From: Amphibalanus amphitrite
Lineage: Eukaryota; Arthropoda; Thecostraca; Balanomorpha; Balanidae
Direction of reading: 5' to 3'
Assembly: GCF_019059575.1 (NCBI RefSeq)
Contig: NW_024881843.1
Span: forward strand, 62,001-126,000
Length of the DNA stretch: 64,000 nucleotides
In this document: positions 32,497 through 44,542 of the stretch, piece by piece
Position numbering within the stretch: position 1 is the stretch's first letter
Layout: every line of letters starts with the position of its first letter
Notes under the pieces: model-generated
Databases searched by the model: none
Seen by the model: only the letters and a program-made list of their open reading frames with translations
Told to the model about the DNA's origin: nothing
Made by a program: the position numbers and the translations under genes

Positions 32497-33324
32497 CAGG
32501 GGTGCAGAGCCGGAGCCGGAGCTGCAGCCGGAGCCGCCGGAGCCGGCATATTTTGCCCGGAGCCGGAGCCGGAACCGTGAAACAACATAGCCCGGAGCCG
32601 GAGGCGGAGCCGGAGCCGTCAAAAAAAGGGGGCGACTCCGGCTCTTTTCTTTTGAAGAGGAAAAAGAAATATTGACATAGTTCGGTTTGACAGTACAAGG
32701 CAATAAAATATGTGGTACCTATTCAAAAAAGCCTTGTTACGCAAACACAGAAGCAACGTGCCTGTCCCGTAGCTCAGTTGGTAGAGCATTGGACTCCCGG
32801 TAGTGAGAGCCCGGGTTCGAGACGCTCCGGCGCTCGATATTTGAGACTCCTGACGGGTATGGTCTGCGGTTGGTGGGAGCATCCGCAGCCAGTTGAAGTC
32901 AGTTGAGTGGGACAGGCCGTGTCCGGCTTTGAAGGGCACGTTAAACTTTGGCATCTAAATTCTCCCGTTACCCGGAATTGCGCGTTCGGACGGTAGGGGT
33001 CGGGGTCTACGCAACAAGCTCCGCTTAGCGTGGGCTCCGGCTCTGTCAATCCGTCCATTCAAACATTCGAGCTAAATTTATAAAAAAAAAAAAAAAAAAA
33101 AAAAACGTGCACCAATCCAATCGCCTTTTTTTCTCCCACCCGTATTTAATTAATCGCATAGGGGATGTACTGAGTAGGAACCGGAGCCGTAGCCGGAGCC
33201 GAAGCCGCCGGAGCCGGACCATTTTACTCGGAGCCGGAGCCGGAGCCGGAGCCGCCATGACATTTCACCCGGAACCGGAGCCGGAGCCGGAGCCGTCTGA
33301 AATTTCCACGGCTCCACATCCCTG
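32497..33324. mobile_element. hAT-like element with GGAGCC arrays, in copy A
   Basis: Ends CAGGGGTGCAGAGCCGGAGC and (reversed) CAGGGATGTGGAGCCG are flanked by the 8-bp TSD CTTGAAAC (32489-32496, 33325-33332). Copy B at about 38870-38880 has the uninterrupted CTTGAAACTTTCAGCG. Both arms consist of imperfect (CCGGAG)n hexamer arrays (32509-32625 and 33180-33295). The centre holds a full SINE. Confidence 0.88.
32762..33103 (+). mobile_element. tRNA-derived SINE with poly(A) tail, full length
   Basis: The RNA polymerase III A box TAGCTCAGTTGG (32770-32781) and a B-box-like GGTTCGAGACG (32814-32824) are spaced as in a tRNA. A body of about 260 bp and a run of about 22 A (33082-33104) follow. Short flanking repeats ACGTGC/AACGTGC (32755-32761, 33104-33110) suggest a TSD. 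The anticodon stem does not pair, so it is not a functional tRNA gene. A fragment of the same family lies at 4389-4487. Confidence 0.8.
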
Positions 33325-33399
33325 CTTGAAACTTTCAGCGATTGATAAGAGTAACAGTATCTTATAAGATATTTATCTCGAAAATCCCATACATGTGAC

Positions 33400-34500
33400 C
33401 TAAGGTCAGGTCATTTTTGCGCCCTCTCTATTTCAAGCCTGGAGGAGAAAATTAAAAGGCGCCTCTTTTGGACGAACGTCAAATATCGGGAAACAGCTAT
33501 ACTCGACACCCTGAATCGAAAAATTGCGCCCTGACCCATCCTCATGTCCCTGAGGTCGTCTCAGGTCGTGAAAGTTCCCCAACAGTTTTTTTTTAGCAAC
33601 GACTTTCGATAGACAGTCTAGAGCGAATGACCCTTGCCGGCACAGATTTGTTGATGCAACCCCTAAGTTGATGCAAGCCCTATTTTTTTTTTTTTCGAAA
33701 ACGCGTAAAAAGCGGCCGATCGCGACGAAACGTTCAGTACCCTTGAGTTAATCAATTTTACACCTACCCTTGAAATTTCATGACCCTGACCCAAATGACC
33801 TTTGACCTGTGACTTATTTTTCGAGACCATGTTTCACCCAAAACGCGATTCAGCGTATGAGCCCGCATTAGCCGCGCGTTTTGCAGTCTTTTCGTGGTTT
33901 CAAGCGTTAAAACATGTGATATGATGTGGGTCTCATGCATAAGGGTGGGTGTCAAGGTCACCTGAAGGTCGGGCCAGGTCATTGACCTTTGATGACCTCG
34001 GTTCACTTTTTAGAGTTTTGTATGTTTCTAGGTAGAGCGGAATTCGAATTTAGCAACTATTTGAACATTAACGAAGTAGTTTTGGTGCCTTCGTAACATG
34101 TTACGAAACTGTCCGAAGCGGTTGACACGTTACGAATACCCGGCAGGACCCCTACTGATTGACCTGACCTGACCTGGCCCGACCTGGCCTAAGTGCATGA
34201 CGACATCGTCTGTGATGAAAACTAACATGATATTCGTGATCAGCCCCCTGAAGACCCTCATAGCAGCCACACTTTACGACGTTCTAACATGAGTCCCGAT
34301 TTTCCCGACTTTTGGGTCATTGACCTGACCTGGAAGGTCAACCGATGACCTAGGACCTTAAAATTGGGTATTATCGGCTTCCTCTCTTCACGGGTAACAC
34401 GTTCGTATTTCCCGCAAAGCTCTAACTCGATCAGGGGCGAAACGGCAAAGGGGATGGTCCAACGGACCCCTCTTATACGTTCGCGGCTGGCAAAACACTA
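33400..34500. repeat. AGGTCA/TGACCT-dense segment of copy A
   Basis: Half-sites are frequent, often as adjacent direct repeats (34158-34190 TGACCTGACCTGACC-like; 33785-33805; 33948-33990; 34315-34350). The segment is near-identical in copy B (38940-40050). A diverged relative lies at 55900-56760, inside a different element, so the segment moves as or with a unit of its own. Confidence 0.65.
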
Positions 34501-34503
34501 ATA

Positions 34504-35450
34504 GGGGAAGGTGGGGTAAGACGGACCAGCTAAGGTTTGAGGCCGCATATCTTGCTACATTGCTCTCGTAATTCATATTATTATAGTCTTCGGAACGCTC
34601 AATCCTTCCTCTGTTGATATGTGTAAAGACTAAATTTCAAATTAAAGACATCTAGGTGGTGGATGCTCTTAAAGAGGGACATGTCAAAAACTCAGACAAG
34701 AAAAAACGTGGGGTAAGACGGACCACCCAGCAGTGCCTGCTATCCGTTCATGTGTGTTACACTTCTGCTCTGTACCTACTCTTGTAAGAAAAAGTAACCA
34801 AAATGGTAAAATAACAAAATGAGCCTTTATTCTTTACTCATGTGTGATTGAAGTGCAGCTAAAAGCTGGGAACATGTGTATTGATTGTCGTTTGGCATGA
34901 ATGCATGCTAACTGAGCACTTGCATGCATGGCTCACATGCAACAAAGACTCCTTCCTAAAAAATTAGCTTACTTAAACTTGTGTCAGTGTTTTGGAAAAG
35001 AACTTCCCATATGCAGGGTACAATGGACCACCACAGGGTAAGATGGACCACAGTGGTCCGTCTTGCCCCAAATCTAAATTCTGTCATCATCATGACGTAT
35101 ATGTCAAATAGCCCAACATTGCAAGACCTTGCATTTCCTAAAGTGTGACTATAACTAAGTTTATAACTTTGTTCTTCACTGTTAAGTGCAAAATAGAAAC
35201 TAATCATGCAAGAAAGGCGCCGTAATTGAATCACCCGTAGACCTCTTATATTAGATCGGTTTGACGAAACACATCATTTTTCTCAATAACTCAAAAGCTA
35301 TGCATCCTAGCAGCATGAGCTCAAGGTGGCCATTGTTACGAAGGAAAACAAACATAGTGAGTGCAGAAAGCAGTAGATACCAGCAGCGGTTCAGCCGGGA
35401 GGGCTGGTGGTCCGTCTTGCCCCCCTGGGCCGTCTTACCCCACCTTCCCC
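34504..35450. mobile_element. TA-flanked TIR element in copy A, 947 bp
   Basis: Ends GGGGAAGGTGGGGTAAGACG and the reverse complement at 35431-35450 lie between TA at 34502-34503 and 35451-35452. Copy B (40058-40070, ACTAATACGGGCGAGGG) gives the empty site with a single TA. Internal copies of GGGTAAGA(C/T)GGACCA occur in both orientations (34711-34727, 35035-35068, 35408-35420). A TA target suggests Tc1/mariner-type mobilisation. Confidence 0.88.
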
Positions 35451-36594
35451 TACGGGCGAGGGTTAACATTAGTTTTGAGTTGAGATAGCCAAAATGGGGT
35501 CCCTGGCTTGCACTTACCGGTTTTGGGCACTCACAACATCGAGAAAAGTTTTAATTCGGAGATATTTAATTTCAAAGTTGCAGCACTTTGAATTCAGAGG
35601 GGCTTATGCATTTGAAAGCCCCCTCTGAAGTTTAGGCGTCAGCGCAGATCAAGCGATTTTAAATTATTATCCTAACATCTTTGTGAAGCAGTGGTGGTAT
35701 ATGCTGTTTGTTCGTAACATCTGCCGCACTTTAAAGATACCGATTACACATCAAACAGGCTTTCTGAAGAAAAGGTTCATTTTCAGTACATCAAGCAGGC
35801 CTTTTGATGTGCTAAAAAAACAACATACTAAATTACTGCTTCCAAATGACATCATAGGAACAGCAAAGGCAACGAAAAATAAACAATAGTAATTGTTTAG
35901 CCCGCGCACCGCCGGGGGGGGGGCCGTTAGCCGCTCCCCCCCCCACCTAGGTTTTTCGTGAATAGCGGGAAAACCGCAGCGCTACGCGCCGCGAAATTTG
36001 GTATGACTATTCTCTCATCAATTTTACACATGGTGTACAAATTTCCACCTCCTAACTTTTAAGGTCAGGTCACCAGGTCACTTCGAATGACCCAACCTCA
36101 AGTCACTTTTTTGCAACTTTGTCACCATGTCAGAGCTACAGTAGATGACGGAGGCCTTTGAAAGTAGCAGGATGTTATAAGGTCATTGGTAGCTACAATT
36201 AGTATATCTCTAGTATACAATTAGTATATTGAATTTTTTGACCCCTGTGACGTCATCTTTGACCTGACCTGAAAATGACCAAGTAAAAATTGTAGACCTT
36301 GTCCGTGCGTATCCCATGCCGTTTACCGCTTGTCGCTATCTTGCTTCGTTCTCGAGATTTCAGGGGGGCGGTCATCCGCCCCCCCCCCCCCGTCGGTTGT
36401 AAGTTGGCGCAGACACCCGTCGGTGCGCAGGTTAATATCTCAAAAACCGGTTAATATTTTTCGATGAAATTTGGTAGATAGTCATTTTTCTCACTCTCCA
36501 GGTACCATGCAACACTACTTTTATGCCAATTCATTAACTTTTTTAAAGGTGGGAGGGTCCTTTTAAGCACGAACCACCCTACTAGTCGGTCCCC

Positions 36595-36769
36595 AACGGT
36601 GCACCAAATTTGGGCGCGTGTGCAATTTTGCGCGTGCCCACGTGCCAATTGGGTCACAATTGACTTTTGTACGGCACCCTCCTAAGCGATTCCTAAAGGT
36701 GTACCAAATTTAAGCGCAATCGGCCTAGCCGTTCTCGAGATCCGGAAGCGGCCTCCTGCGCGTGCGCAC
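36595..36769. repeat. Tandem repeats of about 120-135 bp (copy A, first part)
   Basis: Units contain CCTAAAGGTGTACCAAATTT, GCGCAATCGGCC, TTCTCGAGATC and GTGCGCACGTGCAA. The array continues beyond the insertion at 43223-43268 and 44543-45030. It is intact in copy B at 41375-41990. Confidence 0.7.
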
Positions 36770-36782
36770 CCCTAGCGAAAAA

Positions 36783-37240
36783 GTCCTATAGGACTGGCGA
36801 ACTGTCCTATAGGACCAATAGGATTCCTATAGGAATTTGTCCTATAGGACACTCTTCTACAGGACTCCTATAGGATTTCTATAGGATATTGTCCTATAGG
36901 ACAATTTTCTGCAGGACTTAATAGGGCACCTGTAGAACACTTTCCTATAGGACACTGTCCTATAAGAGTGCTATAGGAATCCTATATGGCAGTTTTCTAT
37001 TGGAGACTCTCCTATAGGAGTGCTGTAGGACTCTTATATGACAGTTAGCTTTAGGATACTGCCCTATACAGATAGGAGTGTTATAAGACTCATATATGAT
37101 ACTTTACTTTCCTATAAACACCCATCTGACAATGTCCCAAAGGATTCTAAAGGTAATCCTATAGGATATGCCTATTGACACTTTCCTATAGGAGTCCTAC
37201 AGGACACTGTCTATCATATATGATTCCTATAGGACTCCTT
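36783..37240. repeat. CCTATAGG palindromic subterminal array, left arm
   Basis: Irregularly spaced TCCTATAGGA and degenerate variants, densest near the terminus and decaying inward. Confidence 0.85.
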
Positions 37241-37571
37241 TCGCAAGCGTAACTTGTAGCATAGGGGTGGGTCTTCGCGCCAGATATATACATGTGTGTG
37301 AAGCATGGTATCTTTGGAAATAACGACGGATGATCACTGAGATTTTTGTTTGTGTGCGTATGTTGTAATTTGCATGTGCGTGCCCGCAATATACACTATT
37401 TCACGCTCCTGCGTGGCGCCGTTTCGGCGCAAACACCCAGATGTGGATGACACTTTTCGTTTGTTACAGACGGACCGACAACTTTTTGATAATATGTACA
37501 CTATTCTGTATTCTGTATTTGGTACAACCGTCAACAGAACAAGACCAATTAATGACGCGGAGTCATATACG
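37241..37571. other. Interior of the CCTATAGG element, nothing recognised
   Basis: Short frames on both strands (for example 37350-37586) lack recognisable domains. Confidence 0.4.
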
Positions 37572-37573
37572 TA

Positions 37574-37785
37574 CAGTCTGTCTTAAAAGTACCGCGGAAA
37601 GTGACGGTGGATCCATCATGCCTGACCGAGGAAGGGCCTACTAAATTTGAGTAACTGAAGCAATTCACATCCTCGTCCATTCCCTAGGTCAATTGGTTCG
37701 GTGACTTTCAAATTATAGCAGGCCCTACCTCAGTCAGGCTTGATGGATCCACCGTCACTTTGCGCGGTACTTTTAAGGCAGACTG
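37574..37785. mobile_element. TA-flanked fold-back MITE, 212 bp
   Basis: Ends CAGTCTGTCTTAAAAGTACC and (reversed) CAGTCTGCCTTAAAAGTACC, with inverted arms of about 75-80 bp containing GTGACGGTGGATCCATCA. TA lies at 37572-37573 and 37786-37787. This is typical of mariner-type MITEs. Confidence 0.85.
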
Positions 37786-38111
37786 TACACCACTGCTCTA
37801 CATAGGTACCATCAGGTCAACTCATGCAAACATGCTAAATGTAGCTACAGCAGCTTAAAACATTAGGAGGGTACATAGGTATTAGGCACCTACCCAGGAC
37901 AAGGTTTGTGCCCACTCCACGATTCCATCACTGCGTACACCAAATGCCATTTCAGTCGAGAACACCTAGATCTCGCATCTCGGAGACGCGCTCTAATACT
38001 AAATGGTTGATGTAATAAGCTTACATTTTCAGGCTATTGACAGGTTGGACCATTTATGCAGTCACTGTCGTTAAGAGCTATGTTATAATTCCTTTACCGT
38101 AACATAGAAAC

Positions 38112-38168
38112 CGCTAGTCCTGGTGGCGCAGTTAGTCAGGGCGTTGGTCTGCTATGCGGAGGGTCCCG
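38112..38168 (+). repeat. 5' part of a tRNA-like/SINE head, split by copy B
   Basis: An A box (TGGCGCAGTTAG, 38124-38135) is followed by an anticodon-arm-like stretch up to GGGTCCC. The matching B box GGTTCGATTCC is 4.7 kb away at 42837-42847, directly after copy B ends. Joined, the pieces have tRNA-like spacing. The stems pair poorly, so a tRNA-derived repeat is more likely than an active gene. Confidence 0.65.
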
Positions 38169-41100
38169 GGGCCGTATTCACGTCGACATCTTACGATCAG
38201 TTCTCATCGTACGACCGATTTGGTATTCATGTTGACCATCTTAACTTTTTATCGTACGATCAGTCTGGATATTTAGGATACTTCTAATTCACATCGACAA
38301 TCTTAAGATAATTTGATATTCATGTCAAAAATCCTAGGATTCATCCTACGACCCAAGCTACGACCCAACTTAAGATGTCGTAGCAGTTCCGAAGATTTGA
38401 TTTTTAGCAGCATATTCCGGGACGACATAGAAAATGGATCCTCCGTCAAATGATACAGCATATGAAGTATAATCAAACGGTTATTAGTGAGCTATTCCTA
38501 ACATTATAAAAGTACCACAGTTTAAGTATGCTTCAAATTATTATGGAAATTATTTTACTATTATTATTATGGAAACTATATTATTATATTACAAATGATC
38601 ATATGAAGACTAAATCGAAAAAACATGCATTTTAAGGTGGGCTTCCTTTCCGTGAACTACTTAATCCTCGACGGGCCGGGGGATGTTTAGGCACCACTCT
38701 GGGGTTTTTCGCAGGTATCTCAAAAACCCTTTTCTGCACGTGTTGTGAAAATTTTAGACTAAGGTCACTTAAGGTCAGGTCACCAAGTCACGTCAAGTGG
38801 CCTCACCTCAAAAGTTAGAAGAGTGCTTTTCAGTTTTCAATCGTCATAGCGACGCAGACTGCACGATCGCCTTGAAACTTTCAGCGATTGATAAGAGTAA
38901 CAGTATCTATAAGATATTTATCTCGGAAATTCCATACATGTGACCTAAGGTCAGGCCATTTTTGCGCCCTCTCTATTTAAAGCCAGGAGGAGAAAATTAA
39001 AAGGCGCCTCTTTTGGACGAACGTCATTTTAAACACTACAAATATCGGGAAACAGCTATACTCGACACCCTGAATCGAACAATTGCGGCCGCCCATGACC
39101 CATCCTCATGTCCCTGAGGTCGTCTCAGGTCGTGAAAGTTCCCCAACAGATTTTTTTAGCAATGACTTTCGATAGACAGGCTAGAGCGATTGACCCTCGC
39201 CGGCACAGATTTGTTGATGCAACCCAGTTGATGCAACCCCTATTTTTTTTCGAAAACGCGTAAAAAGCGGCCGATCGCGACGAAACGTTCAGTACCCTTG
39301 AGTTCATCAACTTTACACCTACCCTTGAAATTTCATGACCCTGACCCAAATGACCTTTGACCTGTGACCTATTTTTTTGAGACCATGTTTCACCCGAAAC
39401 GCGATTCAGCCGCGTACGTCGGCCCGCATTAGCCGCGCGTTTTGCAGTCTTTTCGTGGTTTTAAGCATTAAAACATGTGATATGATGTGGGTCCCATGCA
39501 CAAGGGTGGGTGTCAAGGTCACCTGAAGGTCGGGCCAGGTCATTGACCTTTGATGACCTCGGTTCACTTTTTAGAGTTTTGTATGTTTCTAGGTAGAGCG
39601 GAATTCGAATTTAGCAACCATTTGAACATTAACGAAGTAGTTTTGGTGCCTTCGTAACATGTTACGAAACTGTCCGAAGCGGTTGACACGTTACGAATAC
39701 CCGGCAGGACCCCTACTGGTTGACCTGACCTGACCTGGCCCGACTTGGCCTAAGTGCATGAAGACATCGTCTGTGATGAAAACTAACATGATATTCGTGA
39801 TCAGCACCTTGAAGTCCCTCATAGCAGCCACACTTTACGACGTTCTAACAGGTCCCGATTTTCCCGACTTTTGGGTCATTGACCTGACCTGGAAGGTCAA
39901 CCGATGACCTAGGACCTTAAAATTGGGTATTATCGGCTTCCTCTCTTCACGGGTAACACGCTCGTATTTCCCGCAAAGCTCTAACTCGATCAGGGGCGAA
40001 ACGGCAAAGGGGGTGGTCCAACGGACCCCTCTTATACGTTCGCGGCTGGCAAAATACTAATACGGGCGAGGGTTAACATTAGTTTTGAGTTGAGATAGCC
40101 AAAATGGGGTCCCTGGCTTGCACTTACCGGTTTTGGGCACTCACAACATCGAGAAAAGTTTTAATTCGGAGATATTTAATTTCAAAGTTGCAGCACTTTG
40201 AATTCAGAGGGGCTTATGCATTTGAATGCCCCCTCTGAAGTTTAGGCGTCAGCGCAGATCAGGCGATTTTAAATTATAATCCTAACATCTTTGTGAAGCA
40301 GTAGTGGTATTGGTATATGCTGTTTGCTCGCAACATCTGCCGCACTTTAAAGATACCAGATTACACATTAAACAGGCTTTCTGAAGAAAAGGTTCATTTT
40401 TAGTACATCAAGCAGGCCTTTTGATGTGCTAAAAAAAAAAAACAAGATACTAAATTACTGCTTCCAAATGACATCATAGGAACAGCAAAGGCCCCAAAAA
40501 ATAAACAATAGTAATTGTTTAGCCCGCGCACCGACGGGGGGCGGTTAGCCGCCCCCCCCCCCACCGAGGTTTTTCGTGAATAGCGGGAAAACCACGGCGT
40601 TACGCGCCGCGAAATTTAGTATGACTATTTTCTCAATTTTACACATGGTGTGCAAGTTTCCACCTCCTAACTTTTAAGGTCAGGTAACGAGGTCACTTCG
40701 AATGACCCAACCTCAAGTCACTTTTTTGCAACTTTGTCACCGTGTCAGAGCTACAGTAGATGACGGAGGCCTTTGAAAGTCGCAGGATGTTATAAGGTCA
40801 TTGGTAGCTACAATTAGTATATCTCGGAATTTTGATATCGATGACCTAAGGTGACCTCGAGGTCACGTGACCTGAGGTCAACCTTTGACATTGACCTTTC
40901 GAGGTCAACATATATATGATTCGATGCGGAATGCGGATTGACGAGAAGATCACGATGATGCCCTTACTTTGTTCCTAGCTTGGCTAGTTCGAAAGTTATT
41001 CGAGAAAAACTCTCCATATCTAGCGCCGCCATTTTGAATTTTTTTGACCCCTGTGACGTCATCTTTGACCTGACCTGAAAATGACCAGAGTAAAAATTGT

Positions 41101-42834
41101 AGACCTTGTCCGTGCGTATCCCATGCCGTTTACCGCTTGTCGCTATCTTGCCTCGTTCTCGAGATTTCAGGGGGGCGGTCATCCGCCTCCCCCCCCCGTC
41201 GGTTGTAAGTTGGCGCAGACACCCGTCGGTGCGCGGGTTAATATATCAAAAACCGGTTAATATTTTTCAATGAAATTTGGTAGATATTCATTTTTGCTCA
41301 CTCTCTAGGTACCATGCAACACTACTTCTATGCCAATTCATTAACTTTTTTAAAGGTGGGCGGGTCCTTTTAAGCACGAACCACCCTACTAGTCGGTCCC
41401 CAACGGTGCACCAAATTTGGGCGCGTGTGCAATTTTGCGCGTGCGCACGTGCCAATTGGGTCACAATTGACTTATGTTCGGCACCCTCCTAAGCGGTTCC
41501 TAAAGGTGTACCAAATTTGAGCGCAATCGGCCCAGCGGTTCTCGAGATCCGGAAGCGGCCTCCTGCGCGTGCGCACGTGCAAACAGGGTCACAATTGACT
41601 TTTGCTTGACAACCTCCTAAGCGATTCCTAAAGGCGTAACAAATTTAAGCGCAATCGGCCTAGCCGTCCTCGAGATCTGGAAGCGGCCTGCTGCGCGCAC
41701 GCACGTGCAACCGGGGTCACAAATGACATTTGCTCGGCACTCTCCTAAGCGGTTCCTAAAGGTGTACCAAATTTGGGCGCAATCGGCCTCACCGTTCTCT
41801 GTGTATGGAAGCGGCCTCCTGCACGTGCGCAGTGCAAACGGGTTCCAAACGACTTTTGCCCGGCACGCTACTAAGCGGTCCCTACCGGTGTGCCAATTTT
41901 TAGCGCAATTGGTCCAGCCGTTCTCGAGATCTAGGAGCGACCACTGCACGTGCGCACGTGCAGTAGTACCCCAAACGTGACACATGGAAATGCATTGCCC
42001 GGTAAGTGCCTACTTACATGCCAAGTTTCAGCGCAATGGGCATGATAATTACAGAGTTATTGTAATTGCTACAAACATGACATCTCTTCATTATGCACGT
42101 GGCACGTGCAGCCATGGTCAACCACATGCATCGAGAAAAGTCCTGTTCTCGGCAGAATGGATGAATATACCCTACAAACATATTTCCTAGTAAATCGATC
42201 ATGTGCTTACTCCGACATAATCCTCTCAAAAACGTCAATTCAGCAAGAACGACTTTGGGTTCTGACGCCCTTGACTTCGCAAGAGCCACATGACACGGCG
42301 ATCACCCAGGTGCATCAAGAGTAGTCAATTACGGGGTAGGTAGGAGGGATGGGGCTACCCAACAAAAAGGACCGCGGTTCAATCGACCCAGCGGTGGTCG
42401 AGATAAAAGCTTCTCAAAAGCGTTTTAGGGCGGGCCGGTCCGAGCTGTACTGCTCATACTGATATTTTCCCGTTACCGTTACACTGAAAACTCTTTTTCG
42501 AGCTCGCTCGCAAGAAAAAAAATCAAATAACAATTTCAATACCAAAATATACAATTCATAAGCTTAGGTGACGTCTTACGACAGCTCAGTGAGTAGTCGT
42601 ATCTTCCCAATACCTTCATCATTAAGGTCTTACGATCATCTTAAGATTAGACTTAAGATGTCCCGACGTGAATCGCACTTACGATCGATCGTACGACAAA
42701 TGTCTGCGACCAAAATTTTGATCGTAAGATAAATCTTAACTGTCTGCGATGCCAACGTGAATACCAAATTATCGTACGACAAAGAGCGATCGTAAGATAA
42801 ATCTTACGAAAAATTCCGACGTGAATACGGGCCC
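38169..42834. mobile_element. Copy B: uninterrupted reference copy of the copy A family
   Basis: Left end GGGCCGTATTCACGTCGACA and right end (reversed) GGGCCCGTATTCACGTCGG, about 4.67 kb. Subterminal palindromes TCGTACGATC, ATCTTACGATC and CGTAAGATAAATCTTACG are at both ends. The order inside is: TCGTACGA region, AGGTCA segment (38750-40050), TTAA-MITE-like segment (40072-41370) with a G/C-tract insertion, about-130-bp tandem repeats (41375-41990), and the CACGTG-rich tail. No coding frame above about 120 residues has any recognisable domain. TSD is unclear. Confidence 0.8.
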
Positions 42835-42875
42835 TGGGTTCGATTCCCGTGTATGACCCGACCGCTGTTATTTAC
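42835..42875 (+). repeat. 3' part of the split tRNA-like head
   Basis: A perfect B box consensus GGTTCGATTCC at 42837-42847 completes the sequence broken at 38168. Confidence 0.65.
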
Positions 42876-43214
42876 GTTTCCTATAGGATTCCTATAGGAC
42901 TCCTATATAAAATTCCTATAGGACACCGAAAAATACTATAGGACAGCCACTACGTTCTATAGGATGCCTAAAGGACTATGTAGGTAAAGGTCCTATAGGA
43001 TTCCTATCACACGTCCTATCGAACAACACGTCCTATAGGAATCCTATAGGTATCCTATAGGTATCCTATAGGTATCCTATAGGTATCCTATAGGTATCCT
43101 ATATGTATCCTTTAGGTATCCTATAGGTATCCTATAGGTATCCTATAGGTATCCTATTGATAAGTCCTACACAATTTCTATAGGACTGTCCTATAGGACT
43201 CAATAGGACTTTTT
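42876..43214. repeat. CCTATAGG palindromic subterminal array, right arm
   Basis: It includes a regular run of about ten TATCCTATAGG units of 11 bp (about 43030-43155). Confidence 0.88.
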
Positions 43215-43268
43215 TGCTAGGGACGTGCAAACAGGGTCACCATTGACTTCTGCTCGGCACCCTCCTAA

Positions 43269-44542
43269 AGCCCGGTTCTGACTGCCGTTTTTCGATCGTT
43301 TGGTGGATCGTATGGTGATCGTATCGTGATCGTATGGTGATGGGATGGGGATCGGCACGCCCGTTTCCCCATCGCCGCGATGGTAATCGTATGTGTGCAG
43401 TGAGAACCGGGAAAAAACGTGACTGTGCGCGTCGTTCGGTAGCGGCAGATCGTACCTCGTAGTGCGTTCCGTCGAAAGATGGATTGAGTTTATCTTTTGT
43501 CTTGATCGTATCGTACAGTTGACATCGTCGGTGGAGAACTAGCTGTGCTGCTGCTTTTCTTGCTGCTGTCTTGTGGAAGGTTTGTGCTATCATATTTGAT
43601 ATAACTTATCTTATCAGTAGCATACCTACTCTAAATAAATAAGCTTGATTGACACAATACTTATAATCAAAGTAGGTACTTCCACTTAGAAGATACCATA
43701 CGAAAAATCATTGTTTCGCTCAGATGCGTCAATTACATCAAAGTATTAATTTTATTGCACGAAAAAGCCTCACCCGATAATGTTAATTTGATACTTAAAT
43801 TAAAGAAATGTTTTAACTACATTTAACCTCTTTTTAAGCCTGAAAAGTATTAATTACCCTCTTTATAGATCTCGTCCCGTTCACGGCGGCCAATCAACGC
43901 GATTCCCCCAGATGACGTCATCTGTGCGCCTGCGCTCTGCCGAGCCGGCAAGCCTCGTGGTGACCGGCGATTTACCGGCGACACCGGAGCTGAGGTGGCA
44001 GGAGGTGGTACATAGATATCTTACTAATGAATTTCTGTCAATTTCAACGAACCGATTTTCAAGAAAACCGATGCACAGCATTCACAATGCTCACTTTTAG
44101 GTTGTAGGTTACTTTCCAGGATAATTTGACATGATTTTCTATTTTTCCACGCATTTTCAAAATCGCGTACCTTCCACGGCCGAGAATGGTTTCCGCCGCC
44201 ATGCTGCTCCAATCAAGCCGAAATGTTGATTAACTTCACGGAACAGTCACTAGTCAGACCCGACTATTCAAACTAAATCATTGAATTAGAGAGATGTTTT
44301 AAACTACATTTAACGTCTCTTCAAGCGTAAAAAGTATTTATTTCGTTCTTATCTATCACCGCCGGCAGTAATGGCGGACGCAGACTCCCACACGATCCGC
44401 ACGATCCGCACGATACGATCTACCAGTTACCAGATCGTATCGGGCCTAGAGATTTTTATCTTTTTCCGCCAGCCACGCTCACCATACGATCACCATACGC
44501 TTACCATCCGATCCGATCGATTTCGGCAGTCAGAACCGGGCT
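43269..44542. mobile_element. PIF/Harbinger-like non-autonomous element, 1274 bp
   Basis: Ends AGCCCGGTTCTGACTGCCG and its reverse complement are perfect over 19 bp. The TSD TAA lies at 43266-43268 and 44543-44545. Copy B (41609-41624, CTCCTAAGCGATTCC) is the empty site. A 3-bp TWA target is typical of PIF/Harbinger. Subterminal repeats GATCGTATGGTGA occur in both arms. Confidence 0.88.

Larger units (their letters stand above)
36770..43222. mobile_element. 6.45-kb TIR element with CCTATAGG subterminal arrays
   Basis: Left end CCCTAGCGAAAAAGTCCTAT and right end (reversed) CCCTAGCAAAAAAGTCCTAT. Copy B at about 41570-41582 shows the empty site (GCGCACGTGCAAAC). The flanks read GCGCAC before and ACGTGC after, so the TSD is AC (2 bp). 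Each end carries hundreds of bases of the self-complementary 8-mer CCTATAGG. The interior holds a fold-back MITE (37574-37785) and a tRNA-like sequence split by copy B. No transposase was found, and the superfamily is unknown to me. Confidence 0.8.

Noticed and set aside
32762-32840. Functional tRNA gene with anticodon CCC
   Set aside because: The anticodon stem does not pair, and the sequence continues into a SINE body with a poly(A) tail.
36783-37240. CRISPR-like array
   Set aside because: Repeats are short, irregularly spaced palindromes at transposon ends in a eukaryotic genome; there are no uniform spacers or cas genes.
41617-41985. 122-codon minus-strand frame and its twins at 44553-45039
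   Set aside because: It repeats with the about-130-bp tandem unit of copies A and B and has no domain.
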